From contig OV121086.1 of NCBI GenBank assembly GCA_921293015.1, positions 37,881,194 to 37,945,193 of the forward strand: a stretch of DNA of 64,000 nt, read 5' to 3'. Below are positions 35,283 through 45,590 of this stretch, piece after piece. The notes below the pieces were generated by a model. It saw only the letters and a list, made by a program, of their open reading frames with translations, was not told where the DNA came from and made no database searches. The position numbers were made by a program, and so were the translations under genes. This DNA comes from Phorcus lineatus. Its lineage: Eukaryota; Mollusca; Gastropoda; Trochida; Trochidae. Numbering within the stretch: the stretch's first letter is position 1; each line of letters begins with the position of its first letter.

Positions 35283-37423
35283 CTGATTCTCTTAACGTTA
35301 ACTCTGTGAGACAAGGCGGCAATATTACTATTCGAATATCTTGTACTTATGGCTTCATTTCTTATCTGTTCATTTATGTATATATGACCTACATGACCAG
35401 CGTTTTGACAGAAGTAGAAACGATATTTAGCCTAGTTTGTGAGAATTGAGCCTTGGTGATGATGAAATGTGTTGATTCAGTGTCAGGGGTATATTCGGTA
35501 TGTTGAAAAAAAGAAGGTAAAGTTTGGTAGAAGATAAGGGATAGTTTTAAAAATCATCGACAATACATAAATTAATTACTTATGTTGTTACGTGTTTCAA
35601 TCAATTTGGTCAATACAGATTTGAGCAATTTGAAAGTTATATGTGTTTCCGTAGACATTTTACAGACGTTTCATGCGAAAGCAGATCTGTTCAGGGGTAC
35701 CTTACTTCATTTACAAGCGTAAATTTTTTAATCTGTTCATGTTAATTTTCTAAACGACGAACCACTCAATGAAAAGTTAGATAATAAAGAGCTCATTTTG
35801 AAAACAAACACATTATTAACAACACATGATTTGGAAAACGATAAGGCTGATAAATGTCATTGTCATTAAAAAAACCAAAATCATTTTAAAAAAAAAAAAG
35901 AAAAAAAAAATGTTTGATATAAAGGTATGTAATCACTGATTTAGATGAATATTCACTGAACTATCCAAACAACGTCCATCTTTTCCGTAACTTTCAAATT
36001 TAAATGAGAAACCTCCTGTGAAAATCACGAGAAAAACAATTATACTTTATTTGATACTTTACGAAATACGATACAAACCTTTTCTTTTTTTATCCTAGAG
36101 AAAAATTCCAGTCGATAAGTGTTCAAAAGAAAAGTCCTTAATGATATTCATACCAGAAATATTTATCTTGAAAATGCTTTTAGACATCTGTTTCAATTAC
36201 CTTAAGCTTATATGTAACAAGTCTTGAATCTTTAAAAGATTCACCTTCTGGAAGAGACAAACTGCAATGGTATCTTTCCACCTGAATATGCGTTTGTAAA
36301 GATTACGATAGGCTTTATGGAGAAAAATCCTATGACTTTTGTTTCAAGCACTGACTCCTTATTCTATCAGGACCAGACACCTTTTAAGTATGTAAAGAGT
36401 TAATGGTACCCTGAATAAGAATAAATTTGCGCTGTACCTTGAGTGAAACCTGGAAAATATGAATTGGTATTATGATACTTTGATAATTATAACTAGATGA
36501 AATGACAAATCACTATTTTTTTTCAAAGAAATGCTAAGAATGTTTATTTGAACGATAATTCTGCATTCGTAATTTAAGCAGAGTTAACACAATGACATGC
36601 CTAGACGAGCTAACACAATAAGGAAAAGACTTAGTTATTGAAAAGGATTGTACAGAGTAAACACTATGCATACGTAGGCAAAGTGACGTCGTGTGTTTCT
36701 GATGGAAATGAGGTGTGAAAAATCACGTACTTCCCTCTATCACTTTCGAAAGTTTTTGTGTGAACATAAAGAACTCATTTAAACTTAACATGAACAGGCT
36801 GACTGGTATGAAATGGAACTCCTACATTTTCTTGAGGAAAGTATTTTTTAGAGATAATTTATTTTTCTGGTAAGTATCAATTCAAAATACAAAGAATCAA
36901 TTAATAGTGGTTTTTGAAACGGAGAACAATGAACACAGATATTAACATTTATATTTTTGCTTTAAAAACCCAAATATAAATTTACTCTTTTAACAGGGCA
37001 TTTGAAGCGGGTGTTTAAGGTTGATGAACGAATACTAAATAAATACACGAGTTGTGTCGGTTATTGTGTATAAATATTCCATGAGGTACATAAAGGAAGA
37101 CGTAAAGTGATTTGTACATCTTATATCAAGTACATGTAGGTCGCAATAGCGTCGCTAACAGTATAGAATAGCTTTCGTGCTCTCAATAGGCTAATTATAT
37201 ACATAATCGGTTCTCTACAGCTAATTATGAAAAGAACCGTCATGACCTCCCAATTGTTAGATAAGACAACACAATTTGGCGACGGGATTGCCTTGGTCAA
37301 CATCCTGGTTTAAGGATGAGATCCCTCCCCTTACGCTCGAGTAAACGTGTGACGGCTGTTTTCACGTCATTTATACATGTAAAGCCGATAGTGAGAAGTC
37401 ATAGTGTTATGAAAAGCTTGAAA
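35283..37423. other. spacer collinear with 45.3-47.0 kb (segmental duplication arm)
   Basis: No gene. Blocks at about 35355-35500, 36000-36480 and 36540-36830 match, in the same order and orientation, 45345-45480, 45850-46200 and 46340-46560. This is the region between GST-F and the first secreted-peptide gene and its duplicate before the third peptide gene. An A-rich run lies at 35870-35910. Confidence 0.65.
37219..37258 (+). promoter_or_regulatory. conserved upstream block of peptide gene copy 1
   Basis: A block CAGCTAATTATGAAAAGAAC followed by CGTCATGACCTCC and CAATTGTTAG is shared with 46839-46878 and, less well, 41361-41400, each upstream of a peptide gene. The minus strand reads GGAGGTCATGACGG, two AGGTCA-like half-sites placed head to head. 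Conservation above the neighbouring sequence suggests a promoter element; the factor is not known. Confidence 0.45.
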
Positions 37424-39318
37424 ATGAAATTCTTTGAACACTGGGTTATGGGGTTCTTCATACTAGCGATTCTTTCGACCACAAGGGCCGAAGTTATGCA
37501 AAGGGTTGATTTTGAAAATGCAGAACCTTATACGGAAGATTTGCGGGGTGAGTATACACGATTAATTAACATATTTTGATAAGTTGTTTTTATGAAATTC
37601 TCAAAGTTTTGATATAATAGGATAACAATATTCTTCATCTACAAACACAATGTCTGTCAGATGTAGTATGTTTCATTTTTTTGTTCACGTTCTTGTTATT
37701 AACTGAGTGTTGTCCTAATTGTTTTCAATCGAGATTAGTTTAGATATGTTTAGACTTCAACGTTTAAACTTTTTTCATCGTAATATGAAACGTTCTATAC
37801 ATTTAAAATATGTCTTGCAGTGGATTGTAAATATATCAATCTCTCTGAATTTTCAACCTTCCCTATATTCAAAATATAGCTTGCAGTTACATTGCTATCA
37901 CAATCGTTTCCTATTTCTAAAATATATCTTGCAGTTGCATTGTAGCCTCAATCCTTCCATACATTAAAATATCTTGCAGTCACATTGTCATGTCAATCCC
38001 TCCTTATATTCAAAACATATCTTGCAGTCACATTGTCATGTCAATCTTTCCTTATATTCAAAACATATCTTGCAGTCACATTGTCATGTCAATCTTTCCT
38101 TATATTCAAAATATATCTTGCAGTTACATTGTCATGTCAATCCTTCCATACATTCAAAATATATCTTGCAGATACATTGTCATGTCAATTCTTCCCTGTA
38201 TTCAAAATATCTTGCAGTTACATTGTAATTTCAATCCTTCCCTATATTCAAAATATATCTTGCAGTTACTTTGTTATTCCAAACCTTCCTTATATTCAAA
38301 ATATATCTTGCAGTTACATTGTCACGTCAATTCCATACATTGGAAATATATCTTTCAGTTATAATGTAAGGTCATATCTTGCAGTTACATACATTGTCAT
38401 GTCAATTCTTCCTTATATTCAAAATATATTTTGCAGTTACATTGTAATAACATTCTTCTAAAGCTCTCATCTCACATCTCAAGAACAGATTACCGTAATT
38501 GGTGGAATCTGAGTTTTCATTTTCAGCAATTTTTCATACTTTAAAGAATTTTATGAACGGATGTAATAGATACGTGAAAATGCACTTTTTTGACAAGGAA
38601 AGGTACTCATAAGTAGCATAAGGGTTAAATTAGTAAACAAAAAAACGAATGGCGGAGTACATCATCAAAACATTGCAATGAAACACACTCGCAAGTTTTC
38701 GAACTTTATATTTTTCGCATTCTGGTAGTTCAATATTAAGTTTTAAAACGGTGCATCAAGTTAAAAAAATATAACGGATGACCTTGACCATACATGTAGA
38801 TAGAATGATCCAGCGAAACCAAGTTTCCGAATGACAAATTACAATCATCAATATCAGTATTGAGATGTCAGTTGAAATACATGATCTTCATGTCTGTCTG
38901 TCTTTTTTTATTCTGATTTATGAGAACATAAAACCGGATTTGTTTATCCTGACCTTACCATTTGAAATTTGATAGTCAATTACAGAAATATGCAAGATGA
39001 GATTAATTTACCCTACATAAAGTGCTTGTGTGCTACTTTTGTTTTTTTATCATCAGAAAACGTCACTTAAGGTGCATGGAGTTCAAGGGTTCTATCATGT
39101 TTGTGCACTGTTCCTACTCGGTGAAATCAAAAGCACAATTTGGTAGAACTCTATTACATTTATAATATATTTTCCTGCTCTTGCAATAATCTATAGTATC
39201 GTTCCAGATTATCATCCCACCCCGATACCACCTGGTATCGGATCAGGCAACCACGACTGGTGCAGACTCTGTCGATTGTTGAGAATACAACAGTGCATCA
39301 ACAGATTCTGTCAAATAA
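37424..39318 (+). CDS. small secreted cysteine-rich peptide, copy 1 (exons 1-2; last exon unresolved)
   Basis: Not a family I recognise. Exon 1 is 37424-37547 (124 bases, phase 1, donor GTGAGT) and exon 2 is 39208-39318 (111 bases, donor GTAAGT). The start MKFFEHWVMGFFILAILSTT is the ATG aligned among the three paralogues; the in-frame ATG at 37316 is not conserved. Residues 1-22 form a signal peptide cut near RA/EV. After an acidic, Pro/Gly-rich linker, residues 60-78 read CRLCRLLRIQQCINRFCQI, with spacing C-X2-C-X7-C-X4-C. Exon 3 is uncertain: acceptors after 39894 (tail TNM-stop) or 39905 (long frame to 40255) both fit the phase. AATAAA lies at 40244-40249. The intron holds a 48-bp minisatellite. 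Probably a secreted disulfide-bonded peptide; role unknown. Confidence 0.72.
37805..38450 (+). repeat. 48-bp minisatellite in intron 1 of peptide gene copy 1
   Basis: About 12-13 units with a 48-base period, most regular at 37975-38210. Each unit contains ATATCTTGCAGTTACATTGT and TCCTTATATTCAAAA. Because 48 is divisible by three, several frames stay open, giving repetitive frames that are not genes. Each unit includes a splice-acceptor-like TCTTGCAG. A single diverged unit sits at the matching place in the copy 3 intron (47588-47650), the likely ancestral state. Confidence 0.88.
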
Positions 39319-39338
39319 GTAAGTATGTGTGTGTGTGT

Positions 39339-39368
<30 letters not shown>
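39339..39368 (+). repeat. G30 homopolymer next to a GT run, 20 bases after the exon 2 donor
   Basis: Thirty consecutive guanines preceded by (GT)n and followed by a TGTGTG/CGCG stretch. It lies 20 bases downstream of the exon 2 donor of peptide gene copy 1. It could form G-quadruplex RNA. Length may be affected by sequencing error. Confidence 0.9.
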
Positions 39369-39369
<1 letters not shown>

Positions 39370-39989
39370 GTATGTGTGTGCGCGCGTGTGTGTGAGGCAT
39401 GTTTTGCAGGATTCAAGTCCACATCTTCAGAGTGATTTAACTAACCATTCAACAAATACACCTTCACTAAAATCGGAGAAACTGATTGTCGAGGAAGCAC
39501 AGTATGTTTCCTTAGCAACAACTTATTTTATGTTTTAAATAATAAAGAGTCAACAGTATTGTTTCTTAAACTAACTAATGATGACATTAATATTTTCGTT
39601 ATCCTTCGGCACCTAACTAAATGACAATTATGTTTTCAACCAACCTCTTTGATCAGGTAAACAAAATTAACTTTTGAGTATCCCTAGCAACTATTTCTTT
39701 TATGTTTTAAATGATAAAGAGTCAAAATTCTTGTTTCTTAAAATATCTCATGCTGACATTAATATTTTCACTATTCCGCCCTCAATTAAATAAGAATTAT
39801 GTTTTCAACCAACCATCTTTGATAAATTTTTTAGTATCATTATATTTAGTATATACAATGTTATATGAGCTGATTTACTTTTGTTTTGCATCAGCGAACA
39901 TGTAGACGTTGCGGTTTGTCAACCATCTTTAGAGGGAAAATTACCACGCAGCGTTTCGGTAATTACTTGGTGCCACGTCAACTTAACCA

Positions 39990-40249
39990 GCAAAGATGGA
40001 GTCTCTGAATCCCTTGTTGCCAACCCTACCTTATATCTACAGCAAGAGTCTGTGAATCCCCTGTTGCCAACGCTTACCTTCCCACTTCAGAATGAGTCTC
40101 TGAATCTCTTGTTGTCAATCCTGCTATTGCCAACACTGTCACCTAACAGGAAGAACCTCCGTAATTCCTTGTTTTCAACTCTAACAACACAGCATAGTCT
40201 CTCTAATACGTTTTTAAAAAAAATTGTACACATGTTTGTAATGAATAAA
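39990..40249 (+). repeat. degenerate 3' repeats and polyadenylation signal, peptide gene copy 1
   Basis: At least four loosely repeated words of the form GAGTCTCTGAATCCCTTGTT followed by GCCAAC, ending at AATAAA (40244-40249). Similar repeats follow peptide copies 2 and 3 (43310-43560, 49490-49920) and recur at 55440-55620. Probably the 3' untranslated region, although one frame stays open through it. Confidence 0.55.
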
Positions 40250-40619
40250 TTTTAGATTCATTTTAACTTTACTCAACAGGGGTGTATTTTTAAACAGAAG
40301 TTTCAAAGATGGGCATAACATTGTGTTAAAAAATTGCAGCATATGGTTTTGATATGAACATATATGAGGAGTTTTTTCTGCCTATTTTTCGATTTGAAAA
40401 TATTTCTAAAATTTTCATATAAAAGAGACACAGATTATGTTTCATAAATTTGTATGTGGATAAATAAAGAGCCAATATATACATGATCTGATTTTAATTC
40501 AAATCGACTGAATATATTTGCATCTTTATCTCATAAGTGCCGACATCATGATATTTCCTTGTTTCAAATGTAATTGAAAAAACCCCCCGGCTTCTTAAGT
40601 GCCAAGAAGTCTTAATCCC

Positions 40620-40860
40620 GTTAAATGTTTAAAGTGCAATTACCTATTTAAACACTTCCAAAATATGCAACCATATTTTTCGTTGCATATGCTTTGAAAA
40701 GGTTCCAAAACCACGCTTGAGGCCTCTGTCCGGTTTTCGATCATAAAAGTCGACTTTTACTTCTATTTTGTTATTATACTGAACTGATAAGCACTGAGAG
40801 TGTTAATCTTTAGAAACGTCGATCTTTCGATCAAACAACACAATGTAAGAAGATTTACAT
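40620..40860 (-). mobile_element. degenerate fragment of a family 2-like MITE
   Basis: The reverse strand contains GATCGAAAACCGGACAG (40726-40742) and a TGCTTATCAGTTCAGTATAA word matching the MITE at 8732-9219. The ends could not be defined. Confidence 0.5.
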
Positions 40861-41360
40861 ATCTGACCCCAACAACATACCCTGTGCCCCAATAAAGGGT
40901 GAATCGGAGTACCGAATTATATCCTGTGTGGTCTGCTTTTTAATTTAATGTAGAACTCATTTGACCCAAAATACATTAGACAACAATTTCCGGAGTTAAC
41001 ATGGATAGAAAGAGTTTATTTATGATTACTTTGGTACATATGGATGCAATATTCCATGTAAGAGGATTTTTTTAAATGAGATTTTTGATGAGAGGTTAGT
41101 AGTGGCCAAATTCGGATTAGGATGACATGTGTTAATGTTCCAATGGAAGTAATTCAGTTTTTGTAAGCATCAACTGTGATAAACTGATTCTTGGTTGGTA
41201 TCCAGAGTTTGAAAGTTAAAAGTGTCATTGACTTTAGAAAATATGAGATATGTAACTGTACAACTCGTCTCAACAAAGGAAAAACCACGACACATACTCA
41301 AGAAATATAGTTAAAGAGATAACCTGACCTACAGAGGAGTATTATAGATAATTGGTTCAC

Positions 41361-41400
41361 TGTGAGTAATTATGAAATAAAGCGACCTGGCTTGACATTA
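41361..41400 (+). promoter_or_regulatory. conserved upstream block of peptide gene copy 2 (diverged)
   Basis: GTAATTATGAAATAAAGCGA followed by CCTGGCTTGACA aligns with the blocks at 37219 and 46839. It lies about 90 bases before the start codon. Confidence 0.35.
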
Positions 41401-41487
41401 TCTCTGTACGGAATGTTATTTGAGTCAACATTCTTGCCATCGAATGTTTTGATAGTGAGAAGACATTTTGGGAAGATTGGATTTAAA

Positions 41488-42825
41488 ATGACATACTTAG
41501 AATACGGTATCATTGGAATCGTTATGCTAACAATTATAACGCATACAAGCACCGAAGTTGCCAAGTGGACGGATTTGGAGATCGTTGAACCTTTCTGGAA
41601 TGATATACGACGTGAGTTATATATATGATTGTGATTATATTATATACATTTTTCTCAAATAGAAATCTAACAATTCAAACAGAGCAGTATGAATTCCTAT
41701 AGGACGCTTTGACATCGTTCTTCGATCGAGTTCTTTTGCATTAAATTTGATCTTCTATAATCTGACCCCAATCTGATCAAAATCGACCGTGTCCCGAGGA
41801 AGCTTATAAATATTGACTCTTTCGGGATACGAACGACTCTATCAGGATTTTAGTCAGACTGATTCAAACCTTTTTGTACAACCGTTATGAAGAGATTAAC
41901 GTATTTTCAATGAAATAATTTCGGACAATAACCTACCACAATACATGAACGTACGTAATAATCAATTGCAATTCGTTTATGTATAAACAGTATCCTAAAC
42001 CAATAGTTTAACATTCCAAAACTAGAAGAGTGAATTGCTGTACTGAATTAATCTGAATACTATTGAATCATGAATATAACATAAAGGTATTTGTCGTAAT
42101 GCTCCAAAACGGTTATACTGAACGTCCAAATGGTATTATTAATTGTAATGACATTATCTGCTATGGCAAACCTCCCATCTCCGAAAAATTAATACCGATC
42201 TTTCATAAATATGTCATCTGTAATGATGGTAAATAATATCTCATTATGATTATTCTTATCAAACTATTAAGCAAACAGTTTGATTGGCCTCCTCGTGGCG
42301 ATGGTTATATAGTACTCGATTTATAATTGATATACAAAATCAATACGTTATGACAGGTAATGTCATGTTCAGTTATCATTTTCCCCAATATCTAGTCTTT
42401 AATCCGCAATCATAAATAAGTGAATATTGAATCCCTAGTTCCTCTTGTTCAAAGGGTATTGAGAAAAGGAAATTAATGAAAAGAAAGTAATATGACATTT
42501 ATATAAATAGGGTGAATTAGTGTTATATTTATCAGAACTACACATGTGGAAATAAATGTAGTTTAAACTGATGAAATTCAGTTGTATTGTCATGATGGTT
42601 CGATTTTCCTTTAACCTGGCAAAGTTAATGGGAGAGACTGTAGTAAAAACTATTTCATTCAATATTTCATAAACTATTTCATTGGCCATGTACTATTCCC
42701 CTATGGTGTTTCAGTATCACATATCATCAAACATCCAACTGGTATCGGATCTGGCAACCACCATAGATGCAGACTTTGTCAAATGTTGCGAATACAAGAG
42801 TGCATCAACAGGTTTTGTGAAATTG
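41488..42825 (+). CDS. small secreted cysteine-rich peptide, copy 2 (exons 1-2; last exon tentative)
   Basis: Paralogue of the 37.4-kb gene with identical exon sizes: exon 1 is 41488-41611 (124 bases, donor GTGAGT, phase 1) and exon 2 is 42715-42825 (111 bases, donor GTAATG). The signal peptide begins MTYLEYGIIGIVMLTIITHT and is followed by an acidic stretch (DLEIVEPFWND). Residues 60-78 read CRLCQMLRIQECINRFCEI, again C-X2-C-X7-C-X4-C, preceded by the conserved GIGSGNH. A possible exon 3 starts at 43287 after TTTGCAG and would add about 23 residues before TAG. AATAAA lies at 43558-43563. Divergence outside the Cys core, with frame, phase and cysteines preserved, argues for a real, selected gene. 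Confidence 0.72.
41770..41861. mobile_element. 92-bp deletion derivative of the 107-bp-TIR MITE
   Basis: The left end ATCTGATCAAAATCGACCGT and right end TTTTAGTCAGACTG match the termini of the element at 1386-1828. The middle is deleted. It lies in intron 1 of peptide gene copy 2. Confidence 0.65.
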
Positions 42826-43309
42826 GTAATGCAAAATTTATCACTATTGACAATGATTATCATATATCAAAATATTTTCATGATTTTTTTGGACCAAAAA
42901 GGTCAGATTTAGAATCACACCATGTAAATAAATAAATCTGGTGCAATATTTTGCGACCATTTCATCATATTCACATTTTGCTTGTACCGAATTCCCAGAC
43001 ATCTGAACCACTCAGCTAGCTAAAATCGAAGCTAATAAAAATATAAGAAACTGATATTTAACACGTTTTAAAATATTTTCATTTGAATTATTGTTATTGT
43101 AAAGGAATTCTGCCTTTCTACCTTGGAAGCAAAAATAAAAAGAGTCCATTCCTCGTAGAATATTGTCAAACCACATGGCACTTTCGATTGCTCACGGCCA
43201 ACACCCCTCTTATTCAGAAAACATATATTTTGTTTCCTCGCTTGAAGTTTCATGTTCTATATATGTATTTAAACATTGTTTGCAGTAATCCTGGTTGCTT
43301 CTGAAGAAG

Positions 43310-43563
43310 ATAACTCGCCAGAAGATTCTCTCTACCGCTTGTTGTCCATTCCGTAGGAGCCTCTCAAATTATGTGTATCCATAACGCAGGGATTTCTGCC
43401 TTGATTCACAAACTATGTTGATCCTCGATACCAACCCCATTTTGTTTGTCCTACATCTAAAATTCCTAATTGCCAAATCTGTTTTGCAAACGCTGGAAGA
43501 GTATAGGTTGCATTCCTTGTACCAAGGCAAGAAGTCTTAACGTAAACTGAAAGAAGAAATAAA
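43310..43563 (+). repeat. 3' repeats and polyadenylation signal, peptide gene copy 2
   Basis: Words such as GATTCTCTCTACCGCTTGTT, TTCCTAATTGCCAAATCTGT and ACGCTGGAAGAG match the 3' repeats of the other copies. AATAAA at 43558-43563 likely ends the transcript. Confidence 0.5.
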
Positions 43564-43699
43564 GTTCGTGATATCAATTCTGTTTTGCAATGTGTCTGTA
43601 AATCGTTGTCTTAAAAACTTAAACTTTTAAAGGAGTATCATCAACATCGTGTAAAACGACTGGAGACTGGAGGAAACCACTATTAAAACCATTTAATCT

Positions 43700-44430
43700 A
43701 TTTCTCCCATGCTTGAATTAAATGTATTGTTATATAACTGATATGTAAACTTCAAAGGAGATTATCGGATACCAACTATAGTTGAAATACACCTTTCATA
43801 TAGTTCAGGTGTGTACAATTGAGGTTTTATTTACATCATCATTTATAGGACCGAACTTAATTGGTACCATAGGTAGCAAAATTATTTAAGCTTTTGCTTT
43901 TTGAAGCTTTTATTGTGGCCTTTGTTTAGAACCTTCTGTCTTAAAACGATGTATCCTCGCTTTTTTGTCACTGTATATGCAATTTGTCTGCTGTAATGAA
44001 TGTGCCAAAATTACGTTTCAGTGATTTTCGATTTTGGTTTAGATAGTCTCCTGTGTCTACTTCTGATGTTACTTCTACAACTTCTACGTGTAGAACTGCG
44101 ACTATCTTCTTTCTTACTTTTTTTATTACACATACTACTACAAATTTCTTTGACTGCTTTTCCGCTATGACTGCGTCTTCTATGGTTGTCTTAGGTAATT
44201 AATGTAGAAGTAGAAGTAGCATTTGTAGAAGTGACAAAAGTACATTTGTAGTACTAGTTGTAGGATATTTTGTTTGCGCAAAAAGGACTGGTTCAAGTGT
44301 ATTTATGTAAGTGTCATTCAATTGTCTGCTTATAGAAAAGAAGATAGGTGGATTAGTTGTGAAAAAACGATGCCATATACCTACGTAATGAATAATTAAG
44401 CATCAATTACATCGGCGTGTTATTGTCATG
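43700..44430 (+). repeat. segment duplicated at 56.2-56.45, 59.16-59.21 and 60.44-60.87 kb
   Basis: 43735-43990 matches 56205-56450 (for example GCAAAATTATTT, TTTTTGAAGC and ATCCTCGCTT). The GCCAAAATTACGTTT block at 44010 matches 59174. The CTTCTA-rich stretch 44045-44260 and the block 44290-44400 match 60440-60720 and 60725-60870, inside intron 1 of GST copy G. GST-G exon 1 has no counterpart here. Confidence 0.65.
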
Positions 44431-44678
44431 TTTAAGATTCTATAGAAAGAAAGAATCATCAAAAACAACATTGAGGTTTGAACGAATATAACATTCACTA
44501 ATGTGATAAATCCTATCATGACTTAATTGCAAATACCTCAAGCGTTCTTTGTAATCAAATCACATTATGAAGAAAACAAGATGGCGATTCTCCTACGGAA
44601 CCGGAAGATGTGCTCCTTGACCAGGTAGTTGTCATCGGCCTCGATAAACCTACAACTCTGCCACTTTACTACTGAATG

Positions 44679-44830
44679 TATTTAACAAGTAATGATTTAA
44701 AAACTACAAAGATAATATAACGGACTTATCAAAGACCAATTAAGAGTTAAGAAGAAGTATACCTGTTAACGATGAGACAATGGATTCAGCTGGATCTCGA
44801 TGGTCAATGGTCAATGGTCACTGAAACATT
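44679..44830 (-). pseudogene. remnant of duplicated GST-F 3' flank
   Basis: Matches 32415-32570, the sequence just beyond and at the stop codon of GST copy F (shared TTAAAAACTACAAA, ACTTAT and CGATGAGACAATGGAT). The similarity ends about where the coding exon would begin. No GST coding sequence follows; the 107-bp-TIR-type MITE at 44903 comes next. Confidence 0.65.
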
Positions 44831-44902
44831 CTTGTCAACTTTTCAATTCAAATTCAAAGGTCCAATTATGCAATAACTGATCATGTAAGAACAATTTGTA
44901 TT

Positions 44903-45110
44903 CAGTCTGATTAAAATTGACTGTGTCCCGAGAAATAAAAGTTTCAAAAACTGACTTTCGCGAGATTCGAACTCGTTCTGTCTAGGGCTTCCTATTTCAC
45001 ACTATCTGACCAAATCCAAATGAGTTTAGAAGAGGAAGAATTCGACTCTCGATAAAGTTAATGACTTTAAAATTTTATTCCTCGGAACACAATCGATTTT
45101 AAAAATCAAA
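44903..45110. mobile_element. diverged copy of the 107-bp-TIR MITE
   Basis: The left arm starts CAGTCTGATTAAAATTGACT and the right arm ends with an inverted relative (CTCGGAACACAATCGATTTT). The arms now differ at many positions, unlike the perfect arms at 1386-1828. It lies where a duplicated GST gene would have been. Confidence 0.75.
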
Positions 45111-45344
45111 CGTATATGTTACACTAATAAATCACAAAGTTGTTGTTGTTCATTTGTGCTGGCTGGAATTGCTTGACTGTGAGGTGTGGTTTCCAATCCA
45201 ACCGGTAACTCGCTCCAAAAAGACTATTCCAGATAGTGTGATCTCAGTTTGTATTCTGGCATTTCAGTTGATAAATGATTTGAGACAGTGTGACAGTATT
45301 GTAACAACATTCGAGAATGCTGTAGTTTTTTCGCTGCAGCGTAT

Positions 45345-45480
45345 TTCTTATCGGATCATTTATGTAGATATACTCTACGTGACCAGTGTCTTGGCAGGAT
45401 ATTGAAACGAAACTTAGATGTGGAGAATTTGGCCTATGTGATGATGAATTTGATGTTTCTAGTTGAGCGGAATATGCTAT
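45345..45480 (-). pseudogene. remnant of duplicated GST-F 5' flank
   Basis: Matches 35355-35500, upstream of GST copy F (shared ATCATTTATGTA/TTCATTTATGTA, GACCAG and GTGATGATGAA). With the remnant at 44679-44830 it brackets about 500 bases that contain no GST exon. Confidence 0.65.
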
Positions 45481-45519
45481 AGAGGATATTATATTCGTGT
45501 CCATGACATACTATGTTTA

Positions 45520-45590
45520 CGACACGAGTGCTTAATATTAGTATTTCCCGAGCGAGAGCGAGGGATATATTGATATTAAGGCACGAGTAA
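45520..45590. repeat. hairpin repeat, copy 2
   Basis: The arms CGAGTGCTTAATATTAGTAT and, inverted, ATATTGATATTAAGGCACGAG-like sequence surround CGAGCGAGAGCGAGGG. It matches the copy at 2041-2110. Confidence 0.6.

Noticed and set aside
37316-37423. Upstream in-frame ATG extending peptide gene copy 1 by 36 residues
   Set aside because: The extension is not conserved in copies 2 and 3 and would bury the signal peptide; the aligned ATG at 37424 is preferred.
37974-38461. Long overlapping repetitive open frames in three frames
   Set aside because: They are a by-product of the 48-bp minisatellite, whose period is a multiple of three, inside an intron.
45154-45504. Frames on both strands near the GST ghost
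   Set aside because: They overlap the duplicated non-coding upstream flank of GST-F and match no GST exon.
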